From an uncultured Erythrobacter sp. (lineage in GTDB: Bacteria > Pseudomonadota > Alphaproteobacteria > Sphingomonadales > Sphingomonadaceae), in the NCBI GenBank assembly GCA_913061345.1, contig CAJXTZ010000021.1, positions 1 to 31,776 on the forward strand: a DNA stretch of 31,776 nt, in the 5' to 3' direction. Positions 25,370 through 31,776 of this stretch are shown piece by piece (within the stretch, counting starts at the first letter, position 1; each line of letters opens with the position of its first letter). Both the position numbers and the translations under genes were made by a program. The notes under the pieces were generated by a model. That model saw only the letters and a list, made by a program, of their open reading frames with translations, was not told the DNA's origin and searched no databases.

Positions 25370-25984
25370 ATGCAGAAGATGAGAACTTTGAAGATTATGG
25401 CCGGTGCCATGCTGCTCGCCGGTGTCGCCACTCCGTCAATCGCCGACGATCATGATGATATGATGGAACTTTCTGCGCAGCAGCAATCGATGTACGATGG
25501 TTGGTCCGCAGAACAGCAGACCTCTTATGATGCATGGCCGATGGAAGCCCAGACCTATTACTGGACGCTGGACGATATGCAGAAAGATATCTGGTGGAAT
25601 GCCCTGAACGATGCTCAGCGCGTGCGCATTGTCGGTATGAACGATCAGCAGCGCATGGCAGCGTGGCAATCCATTCGCAGTCAGATGGCTGGGTCGACAA
25701 ATGCGACCACTCCCAATTCTACCACAGCCAATACTGGCGCAACCAATACTGCCACAACGGGCAATACTGGCATGGAAACGCGTAGTAGTTCGTCGAAGAA
25801 CAGCAATATACGCTTCGTGGAAAACGCAATGGTGCAGAATATACCAGCTCCGCACAATGGCGAATATCCGCCATGTAAGGATGGACGGACTGACAACTGT
25901 ATCAATCCGCGTGAAGCCGGTTTGAATTATGGCAACCGCCCGCTTGACTACTGGCCGGGCCAACCTGCAAGCCAGGCCGACTAA
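25370..25984 (+). CDS. Secreted protein with six short tandem repeats
   Basis: A 204-residue exported protein of no named family that I know. A signal peptide covers about residues 1-25 (hydrophobic AGAMLLAGVATPSIA, cleavage near IA-DD). Residues 35-102 are six imperfect 11-12-residue repeats, each starting Ser/Pro/Asp/Asn, with Gln at positions 4-5 and usually an aromatic or bulky hydrophobic residue at the end (SAEQQTSYDAW is the clearest). Then comes an Asn/Thr/Ser/Gly-rich linker (about 108-147) and a C-terminal domain with Cys169 and Cys177, probably a disulfide. AAGGTG precedes the ATG; a second ATG at 25379 also has GAAGG and is a possible start. An EcfG-like promoter candidate lies upstream, suggesting stress induction. 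Confidence 0.85.
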   Translation: MQKMRTLKIMAGAMLLAGVATPSIADDHDDMMELSAQQQSMYDGWSAEQQTSYDAWPMEAQTYYWTLDDMQKDIWWNALNDAQRVRIVGMNDQQRMAAWQSIRSQMAGSTNATTPNSTTANTGATNTATTGNTGMETRSSSSKNSNIRFVENAMVQNIPAPHNGEYPPCKDGRTDNCINPREAGLNYGNRPLDYWPGQPASQAD

Positions 25985-26025
25985 AGTAATTCTCCTAGAA
26001 CGTGCCTAGAATGGCATGTGACAGC

Positions 26026-26577
26026 TTACGCCGTGTCGGGACAGCGAAGTAACACCAGCTTCGCCGGACCGGTGCGGCGTTCCGTCTCAATATTCAACGA
26101 TTTGATTTTTACATCGTCCTTGGCGCCCACTTCCAGCGCAACCCAGGTTTCAGCGCCAATCCAGCCCAATCGTACAAGTCTGTCGATCGCCACTGCACCT
26201 GCATTTGTGCCATAGGGCGGATCAAGCAGCACCAGATCGCGCGGCTGTTTCGCCGGACCAAGCGACATTACGGATCCTGCTACGACCTCGCATTGTTGCT
26301 GAGCCCGCAGGCTGGCGATATTCTGTCGCAAGGTGCGGATAGCCGTAGCTTCCTGTTCGACAAACAGACAATTGCCAGCCCCGCGCGAAAGGGCTTCGAG
26401 TCCCAAAGCGCCCGAACCAGCGAACATGTCGGCCACCGATAATCCCTCGAAAGATCCCAGTCGGCTCGCCAGCATGGAGAATAGCGTTTCGCGCGTGCGA
26501 TCCGCCGTCGGACGGGTCGCGTCACCGACAGGCGCGCGCAACTGGCGTCGCTTCCACTCACCCGCGATGATTCTCAT
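26026..26577 (-). CDS. rsmD: 16S rRNA (guanine966-N2)-methyltransferase
   Basis: A 183-residue SAM-dependent enzyme that methylates G966 of 16S rRNA in the assembled 30S subunit. It starts MRIIAGEWKRRQL, the family beginning, has TRPTADRTRETLF at 21-33, the SAM-binding motif FAGSGALGLEA at 52-62 and the catalytic DPPYG at 119-123. Length is normal. Its ATG overlaps the rluB stop by four bases, so the two rRNA-modification genes are translationally coupled. It converges on the secreted repeat protein, with 41 bases between them and no clear terminator. Confidence 0.95.
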   Translation of the reverse strand: MRIIAGEWKRRQLRAPVGDATRPTADRTRETLFSMLASRLGSFEGLSVADMFAGSGALGLEALSRGAGNCLFVEQEATAIRTLRQNIASLRAQQQCEVVAGSVMSLGPAKQPRDLVLLDPPYGTNAGAVAIDRLVRLGWIGAETWVALEVGAKDDVKIKSLNIETERRTGPAKLVLLRCPDTA

Positions 26578-27338
26578 GTACGCTGCCCTGACTTGAGCGT
26601 GCTGCGGAACCTCTCGATATCTTCCTTGCGGATTTCCACAGCCGCCCCGCGCGGCAGGTCAGCAAGGCCAAACGGTCCATAGGCGACGCGAATCAGGCGG
26701 CTGACTTCCAGCCCCAGATATTCTAGCACACGGCGCACCTCGCGATTCTTGCCCTCGGTCAACGATAGCTCGATCCACTGGTTGCGGCCCGTGCGACGTT
26801 CCAGGTTGGCATCGATGGGGCTGTAACGCATGCCTTCGATCTCGATGCCGTCCATCAGATCTTCCAGCTGCTCCTGAGTTACATCGCCAAAGGTGCGGGC
26901 ACGATAAGTGCGCGGGATTTCGGACGAGGGCAGTTCCATCGTGCGCTTGAGCTCGCCATCATTGGTCAGCAGCAACAGGCCTTCGGTGTTCATGTCCAGC
27001 CGTCCAACGGGCATCAGGCGCGGCGTATCCTTCGGCAAGGCATTACGCAGCGCGGTGTAGATGGTGGGGCGGCCGGAGAAATCCCGTTCCGCCGTCAGCA
27101 GGCCGGTCGGCTTGTGGAAGGCGAACAGACGCGTGCGTTCGGGCTTGCCAACGGGCTTGCCATCCACGCTCACGCCTTTGAGCGAGGTAAGGAAGGTGGC
27201 CGGGGTCTTGACCACCTCGCCACCGATTTTCACCCGCCGATTCTCGATCATGCGCTCCACCTCCCGGCGGCTGGCAACACCCGCGCGGGCAAGCAATTTG
27301 GCGATACGATCGCCCTCGGGCCGTTCTTCCTGGGACAT
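26574..27338 (-). CDS. rluB: 23S rRNA pseudouridine synthase, RluB-type
   Basis: A 254-residue RsuA/RluB-family enzyme that isomerises a uridine in 23S rRNA. An S4 RNA-binding domain (about 11-58, RIAKLLARAGVASRRE) precedes the catalytic domain, with GRLDMNTEG at 112-120 and catalytic D115. Family assignment is firm; RluB against other RsuA-family members rests on size and S4 domain. The start at 27338 is well fixed because the codon directly before it is TGA and no other suitable start precedes the S4 domain. No Shine-Dalgarno is present; overlapping inverted repeats occupy the leader instead. rsmD follows with a four-base overlap. Confidence 0.92.
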   Translation of the reverse strand: MSQEERPEGDRIAKLLARAGVASRREVERMIENRRVKIGGEVVKTPATFLTSLKGVSVDGKPVGKPERTRLFAFHKPTGLLTAERDFSGRPTIYTALRNALPKDTPRLMPVGRLDMNTEGLLLLTNDGELKRTMELPSSEIPRTYRARTFGDVTQEQLEDLMDGIEIEGMRYSPIDANLERRTGRNQWIELSLTEGKNREVRRVLEYLGLEVSRLIRVAYGPFGLADLPRGAAVEIRKEDIERFRSTLKSGQRT

Positions 27339-27364
27339 TCAACGGCCCATAGTCGTTGATGGGC
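27339..27364 (-). promoter_or_regulatory. Two overlapping inverted repeats in rluB leader
   Basis: On the minus strand the leader reads GCCCAT, then TCAACG sharing its T, then ACT, then ATGGGC and CGTTGA, followed directly by the rluB ATG. GCCCAT pairs with ATGGGC and TCAACG with CGTTGA, six base pairs each. The two hairpins share bases and exclude one another. The second abuts the start codon, where a ribosome site is missing. Confidence 0.4.
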
Positions 27365-27436
27365 TGTTCATCCAGCCTTCCATTGGCGTGGTTTACGTTT
27401 AGACCCTTGAGTTCGCATCGAAGCGGAGAGATATCT

Positions 27437-29179
27437 ATGGCCGAAGCGGCCGCCGAGACGAAGAAATCCAAGCCCGGCTGGCGCACGTTGGCCCGTTCCC
27501 TTAAAAATCCGAAAAGCGGCTTTATGGCGCTGTTCGGCTTTGCCAGCGGACTGCCCTTCGCGCTGTTCCTGGGCACGCTCTACGCATGGCTGACAGAGGC
27601 GGAGGTTAGTGTCGAAACCATGGGCGTGTTCTCGCTCATCGGACTGGCCTATGCCTTTCAGTTTCTCTGGTCTCCGCTGCTCGACAAGGTGAATATCCCG
27701 GGGCTTCGACGCCTCGGCAAGCGAAAGCAGTGGATCGCTCCTATGCAGTTGCTGCTTGGCATTATTTTGGTGACGCTCAGCATTCTCGACCCGAAAAGCC
27801 AGCTTGGCGTGTTCAGCCTGTTGGCGGCCATCGGAGCTTTTGCCAGCGCCACGCAGGATATCGCTATCAACGCCTGGCGTATCGACGTGGCGGACGATGA
27901 AGCGACAATCGACATTCTTTCTACCATCACCCAGATGGGTTTTCGTCTCGCGGCACTGGTGGGCGGCGCATTGGGCCTGATTATCGCAGAGCGCATCGGC
28001 TGGCCGCAAACCTATGTGATGATGGGCGTGATCATGCTCGCCATCGGGGTCGCGGGGCTGTTTGCCCCTGATTCCGATGTCGAGAAACGATCCGCCGCGA
28101 CAGTGGCTGCCGAAAACGAGGATGTGGCCGAGTTGTACAAGGTTGGCGAGGTCGAGCCCGCGACACGCAACTGGGCGTTGCTGGCGGTAGGTCTGCTGTG
28201 GGGGTGGGCCATTAGTACGGTCGTATTGTTCATGTACCGATCAATGACCTATGCGCCCGAACTGCGCCCCAATCCCACTGAATTTACGGCCACCTACGGT
28301 CCTCTAATTATCGTTGCGACAATCGTCGTGCCTGCTTTTATTGCCGCGTGGCTCGCCAAACTGAAGAAGGATGGTCGCCGCGTCATCAGCGCCACCGAAG
28401 CCGCCTTCGATCCACAAGACGTGAAATTCACCGATCATCTCTACCGCGCGCTGGTGCTGCCGCTGGTAGAATTTGTTGGCCGCATAGGCTGGGCGTTGGT
28501 GCTGATCCTGGCGCTGGTGCTGACCTATCGCATTACCGACGCGATTTGGGGAACCTTCGCCTATCCATTCTATCTTGGCGAGCTAAATTACACCGGCGAC
28601 GAAGTAGCCTTCGCGTCGAAGTTCTTCGGCGTGGGCGCGATCATTGCCGGGTTGGCGCTGGGTGGCTGGCTGATTACGGTGATCGGGCGCATGTTCACGC
28701 TTACGCTGGGGGCAGCATTGGCCGCTGCGACCAACCTGTTGTATGCCGACCTTGCCCTGGGCGGTACATGGATGCAGGCGGGCAGCGATGTCACCGGCTT
28801 TAGCGCGCTCATCAATTTCATGGCCCCGTTCGGATCGGAGGGGCTGGCCCGGCTGACCTTTACGATCATGTGGGAAAACCTCGCTATTGGCATCGCAGGC
28901 GCTGCCTACATTGCCTGGCTTTCCAGCATCGTGAACAAGCAATACGCCGCCGTGCAGTATGCGCTGCTTGCCTCACTCACCTTGTTGGTGGGCACTCTGG
29001 GGCGCGGTGCGCTGGGCGAAATGATCGAGGATCGCGGCTATTATGACGTCTTCATCTTCACTGCGCTGATCGGTGTCGTGGCGGTGGCGCTGTGCGTGCT
29101 CGAATGGATCCGCGAGGCGCGCAGCCCGCACGAAGCTGGCGTGATCCAGCCTCCACCCGAAACCGTGCCGGCGGAGTAG
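27437..29179 (+). CDS. AmpG-like MFS permease
   Basis: A 580-residue inner-membrane transporter of the major facilitator superfamily, AmpG-like. AmpG imports anhydromuropeptides released during peptidoglycan turnover. Evidence is the N-terminal SGLPFALFLGTLYAWLTEAEV, the stretch FLWSPLLDKV (AmpG-like), SATQDIAINAWRIDV and about 12-14 hydrophobic segments. A long cytoplasmic insert (about 215-240 and 320-340) separates the halves; the length slightly exceeds E. coli AmpG. I chose the ATG at 27437, which has GGAGAG a few bases upstream; the longer in-frame start at 27356 adds 27 unrelated residues. It is divergent from rluB, with 98 bases between them. No beta-lactamase gene is nearby. A different substrate remains possible. 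Confidence 0.88.
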   Translation: MAEAAAETKKSKPGWRTLARSLKNPKSGFMALFGFASGLPFALFLGTLYAWLTEAEVSVETMGVFSLIGLAYAFQFLWSPLLDKVNIPGLRRLGKRKQWIAPMQLLLGIILVTLSILDPKSQLGVFSLLAAIGAFASATQDIAINAWRIDVADDEATIDILSTITQMGFRLAALVGGALGLIIAERIGWPQTYVMMGVIMLAIGVAGLFAPDSDVEKRSAATVAAENEDVAELYKVGEVEPATRNWALLAVGLLWGWAISTVVLFMYRSMTYAPELRPNPTEFTATYGPLIIVATIVVPAFIAAWLAKLKKDGRRVISATEAAFDPQDVKFTDHLYRALVLPLVEFVGRIGWALVLILALVLTYRITDAIWGTFAYPFYLGELNYTGDEVAFASKFFGVGAIIAGLALGGWLITVIGRMFTLTLGAALAAATNLLYADLALGGTWMQAGSDVTGFSALINFMAPFGSEGLARLTFTIMWENLAIGIAGAAYIAWLSSIVNKQYAAVQYALLASLTLLVGTLGRGALGEMIEDRGYYDVFIFTALIGVVAVALCVLEWIREARSPHEAGVIQPPPETVPAE

Positions 29180-29195
29180 CCGCAAGCCCTGCAAG

Positions 29196-30572
29196 CTAGT
29201 CGGGAAATTCGCGGTTGAGTTGCAGCACTTTGCCCGCAAGGTAGAGCGAACCGCAGATCAACACTGTGGACGGCCCTTTGCTGTGTTCGCCCAACATTCG
29301 CAGGGCTGACGGCACATCCGGCGCGGTCTGACGAAGTGGCACGATTTCACGCGCCATTTCGGCCAGAACTTCGGGATCGACGCTATCGTTGCCGGCTATG
29401 GGAACAGCCGTCACGCTCCCCAGATGCGGGCCAAGTATGCCAAGAAAGCGCCGCGCATCCTTTGCGGCCATCATGCCTATCACGGCGTCCACGGGTTGAA
29501 GGGCAAGCTGCTCCAGGTACTTGGCAAGGGCCTGCGCCGCGTCCGGATTGTGGCCGCCATCCAGCAAAAAGTTCTTGTCCGGCAGCAGTTCGGTCAGCGG
29601 GCCGTTGCCCATACTTTGCAGCCGTGCGGGCCACCGCGTCTCGCGAATGCCTTTCGCCATTGCGACGGGCGAGACCGTTACCATGTCCTGGTGGCGCAGC
29701 ATTGCAACCGCCAGCGCGGCATTATCCGCCTGATGCGCGCCGGGCATGAAGGGTAGTGGCAGATCCAGCCGTCCGTGTTTGTCCCGATAGGCTATCGCCG
29801 CGCTGCCTGCTTCGGCCCACCAGTCACGTCCGCGCATATGTAGCGGAGCGCCCGCCAATCCCGCACGCCGTTTCACCTCTGCCGCGACATCGGGTGAATA
29901 GCCCTGGGTCACCATAGGCGATCCGGGGCGGGCGATACCTGATTTTTCGAACGCAATGCGCACCATTGGTTTGTTCGTGGGGGAGGGGGCGTCAGGGTCC
30001 TCGTTCAGCAGGAACTGATCGTGATCGATGCCAAGGCTGGCGATGCCGCAGGCGGCGGGCCGTTCCATTACGTTCGTTGCATCGAACCGCCCACCAAGGC
30101 CGACTTCGATCACGCAGGCATCGGCAGGCTCGCGCGCAAAGGCGAGGAAGGTCGCGGCTGCGGTCACTTCGAAGAAGCTGGGCGATAGGCCCGTGGCGAC
30201 ATCCAGCACTTCTTCCAGCAGACTGGCCAGCATCGAGTCCGATACCAGTTCACCATTAATGCGAATACGTTCGTTATACAGCACGAGATGGGGCTTGGTG
30301 GCGACATGGACGCGCAACCCTTCTGCCTCCAGCATGGCCCGGAGGAAAGCGCAGGTAGAGCCCTTGCCATTGGTGCCTGCCACATGGAACACCGGGGGCA
30401 GACGTTTTTCGGGATTGCCAAGCCGCGCCAGCAATTCACGGATCACGTCCAGCCCGATGCGCCCCTGCGGCAATGACAGGGCACCCAGCCGGTCCAGCTG
30501 CCTCTGCACCGCCGGATTTTCCGAGATCGCAAAGTCCTTCATCGAGATCGCGCTGAAGGCGTTAGGCAGCAT
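29196..30572 (-). CDS. folC: Dihydrofolate/folylpolyglutamate synthase
   Basis: A 458-residue Mur-ligase-fold enzyme that adds glutamate to dihydropteroate or folates using ATP. The P-loop GTNGKGS is at 66-72, [16 protein letters not shown] marks the conserved central region, and the C-terminal domain contains [14 protein letters not shown]. The ATG at 30572 overlaps the accD end by 11 bases; a second in-frame ATG at 30542 ([10 protein letters not shown]) is also possible and neither has a clear ribosome site, so coupling to accD translation is likely. trpA-accD-folC is a familiar alphaproteobacterial order. It converges on the AmpG-like gene with a 16-base gap. Confidence 0.95.
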   Translation of the reverse strand: MLPNAFSAISMKDFAISENPAVQRQLDRLGALSLPQGRIGLDVIRELLARLGNPEKRLPPVFHVAGTNGKGSTCAFLRAMLEAEGLRVHVATKPHLVLYNERIRINGELVSDSMLASLLEEVLDVATGLSPSFFEVTAAATFLAFAREPADACVIEVGLGGRFDATNVMERPAACGIASLGIDHDQFLLNEDPDAPSPTNKPMVRIAFEKSGIARPGSPMVTQGYSPDVAAEVKRRAGLAGAPLHMRGRDWWAEAGSAAIAYRDKHGRLDLPLPFMPGAHQADNAALAVAMLRHQDMVTVSPVAMAKGIRETRWPARLQSMGNGPLTELLPDKNFLLDGGHNPDAAQALAKYLEQLALQPVDAVIGMMAAKDARRFLGILGPHLGSVTAVPIAGNDSVDPEVLAEMAREIVPLRQTAPDVPSALRMLGEHSKGPSTVLICGSLYLAGKVLQLNREFPD

Positions 30573-31410
30573 TGGCCGGAGAGAGGTAATCGAGAAGCTG
30601 ACTCAACGTGGCTCGCAGGTCCTTGCGATGGGTCACCATGTCCACCATGCCGTGCTTGTGCAGATATTCCGCGCGCTGGAAACCTTCGGGCAATTGCTCG
30701 CGAATGGTTTCCTGTATCACCCGCTGCCCGGCAAAGCCGATAAGCGCGCCCGGTTCTGCGATATGCACATCGCCCAGCATTGCGTAGCTGGCAGTAACAC
30801 CGCCAGTGGTCGGATCGGCCAGCACCACGATGTAGGGTAGGCCAGCTTCCTTCAGGCGCCGAGTCATCACCGTGGCGCGCGGCATCTGCATGAGGCTGAG
30901 AATGCCCTCCTGCATGCGTGCACCACCAGCAGCGGTCACGCAAACAAAGGCGCATTTCTCGGTCAGCGCGCGCTCGGCGGCGTTGCAGAAGGCATCGCCC
31001 ACGGCCATGCCCATGCTGCCACCCATGAAGGTGAAATCTTGCACGCCGACCACGGCCTTGTGTCCTTCGATGGTGCCGAAAGCAGCGGTGAAGGCATCGG
31101 GGTGCGGATTGCTGGCACGCGCGGCTTTCAGCCTGTCAGTATAGCGTTTGCTATCCTTGAAGCGCAGCGGGTCTTCCGTAACCTTGGGCGCGGGCAGAAT
31201 TTCAAAGCTTTCGTCCAATATCTGCTTCAGTCTCGCGTCTGCACCTATACGGCCATGATGGTCGCAATTCGGACAGACGCTGAGATTCTTTTCGTATTCG
31301 CTGCGGAACACCATTTCCTGACATCGTGGACACCTGATCCACAGATTGTCAGGCGATTCGCGCTTATTGCCGAAGGGCAGGCGCTCTCTAACTCGATCTA
31401 GCCAACTCAT
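30562..31410 (-). CDS. accD: Acetyl-CoA carboxylase carboxyltransferase subunit beta
   Basis: A 282-residue subunit that, with AccA, transfers carboxyl from biotin-AccB to acetyl-CoA to make malonyl-CoA. The N-terminal zinc finger has Cys27, Cys30, Cys46 and Cys49 (CPRC and CPNC pairs). The crotonase-fold core includes [23 protein letters not shown] and [18 protein letters not shown]. Length is typical. It follows trpA by nine bases and overlaps folC, so all three form one transcript. Malonyl-CoA is also the extender for the type III polyketide synthase elsewhere in the window, but the two loci are not adjacent. Confidence 0.97.
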   Translation of the reverse strand: MSWLDRVRERLPFGNKRESPDNLWIRCPRCQEMVFRSEYEKNLSVCPNCDHHGRIGADARLKQILDESFEILPAPKVTEDPLRFKDSKRYTDRLKAARASNPHPDAFTAAFGTIEGHKAVVGVQDFTFMGGSMGMAVGDAFCNAAERALTEKCAFVCVTAAGGARMQEGILSLMQMPRATVMTRRLKEAGLPYIVVLADPTTGGVTASYAMLGDVHIAEPGALIGFAGQRVIQETIREQLPEGFQRAEYLHKHGMVDMVTHRKDLRATLSQLLDYLSPANAA

Positions 31411-31419
31411 AGCCAGCGC

Positions 31420-31735
31420 CTATCGGGCAGAATGCACCGCATTGGCAAGTTTTTCGGTGAGCGCGCGTAGGTGCTGAGGCGCATTTTCCCCATGTTGGGC
31501 GACCAGTTCAACCAATGCGGAGCCGACGACGACGCCATCGGCGACTGCGGCGATGGCCTCGGCCTGCTCGGGCGTGCGAACGCCGAAACCCACCGCTACG
31601 GGCAGGTTTGTATGTTGCTTGATGCGGCTGACGTTCGCCTCGATATCGGCAACCGCCGCGCTCTGCTTGCCGGTGATGCCCGCCACGCTGACGTAGTAGA
31701 GAAAGCCCTGCGACTTATCGAGCACCATTGGCAGG
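31420..31735 (-). CDS. trpA: Tryptophan synthase alpha subunit, 3' part only
   Basis: The C-terminal 104 or so residues of the alpha subunit, which cleaves indole-3-glycerol phosphate to indole for TrpB. Family features visible are [12 protein letters not shown], the strand [12 protein letters not shown] and the phosphate-binding [10 protein letters not shown]. The true gene is about 260-270 residues, so the 5' end is missing. Sequence beyond 31735 is adapter: the apparent ATG start reading MCIRDS is translated adapter and must not be taken as a start codon. accD follows after nine bases. Confidence 0.93.
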
Positions 31736-31776
31736 CTGTCTCTTATACACATCTGACGCTGCCGACGAAGAGGATA
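31736..31776. other. Nextera adapter and i5 index contamination
   Basis: From 31736 the sequence is CTGTCTCTTATACACATCT followed by the rest of the Nextera read-1 transposase adapter through 31768, and then AGAGGATA (31769-31776), the reverse complement of the Illumina i5 index S503/N503. This is synthetic and should be trimmed. Confidence 0.98.

Noticed and set aside
27339..27364. H-type pseudoknot formed by both rluB leader stems at once
   Set aside because: There are no bases between the 3' arms of the two stems to cross the first helix, so simultaneous formation is sterically unlikely; alternative hairpins are more reasonable.
31420..31752. A complete 110-residue small protein beginning MCIRDS
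   Set aside because: The first codons are adapter sequence; it is a truncated trpA.
1..31776. CRISPR arrays, insertion sequences, prophage, toxin-antitoxin or defence islands
   Set aside because: No spaced direct repeats, transposase, integrase or recognisable defence genes were seen; the region reads as core chromosome.

Overview
ORGANISM. The window looks like a chromosomal contig end from an alphaproteobacterium of the order Sphingomonadales, most likely an Erythrobacteraceae-like genome. This is inferred from the moderately high GC coding bias, a CpdR cell-cycle regulator beside an N-formylglutamate amidohydrolase-like gene, a SapC-family protein, a dimeric eukaryote-like NADP isocitrate dehydrogenase, and the trpA-accD-folC order typical of alphaproteobacteria. 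There are no phage genes, insertion sequences, integrases or CRISPR arrays. The last 41 bases are Illumina Nextera adapter plus an i5 index, so the right edge is a sequencing artefact that cuts trpA. LAYOUT. 1-353: contig edge with a small hypothetical gene on the plus strand. 417-12436: a nine-gene run entirely on the minus strand. In transcription order it holds a beta-oxidation block (thiolase fadA, fused dehydrogenase/hydratase fadN, acyl-CoA dehydrogenase), a nitronate monooxygenase overlapping the dehydrogenase, a three-gene type III polyketide synthase set (synthase, methyltransferase, FAD oxidoreductase), then icd and a GNAT-nitrilase fusion. 12583-14741: the divergent partner, an acyl-CoA synthetase overlapping a MerR-family regulator. 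An 18-bp perfect palindrome lies between the two divergent units and is the obvious candidate operator. 14776-14850: tRNA-Val(GAC). 14955-17458: cpdR, a HutG-like hydrolase, and a SapC-family gene with terminator hairpins. 17544-21935: an FAD-linked D-2-hydroxyacid oxidase, a secreted four-cysteine protein, an RhlE-type DEAD-box helicase with a TTG start, and two small proteins. 21960-25163: a Crp/Fnr-type regulator and a UvrD/PcrA helicase. 25370-27338: a secreted protein with six short tandem repeats behind an EcfG-like promoter candidate, then rsmD and rluB overlapping by four bases. 27437-31735: an AmpG-like permease, folC, accD and the 3' part of trpA. HOW IT FITS TOGETHER. The central story is acyl-CoA metabolism. 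An activating ligase and its MerR regulator face a beta-oxidation operon that appears to run on into a small type III polyketide pathway. That pathway could draw on fatty acyl-CoA starters and make a methylated, oxidised phenolic lipid, pyrone or quinone. This link is inferred from gene order only. The rest is mainly housekeeping: rRNA modification, folate, fatty-acid initiation, tryptophan, DNA repair and RNA remodelling. No gene-free stretch exceeds 300 bases. The longest are 16435-16657 (hairpins), 14742-14954 (holds the tRNA), 21448-21656 (nothing recognisable) and 25164-25369 (promoter candidate).
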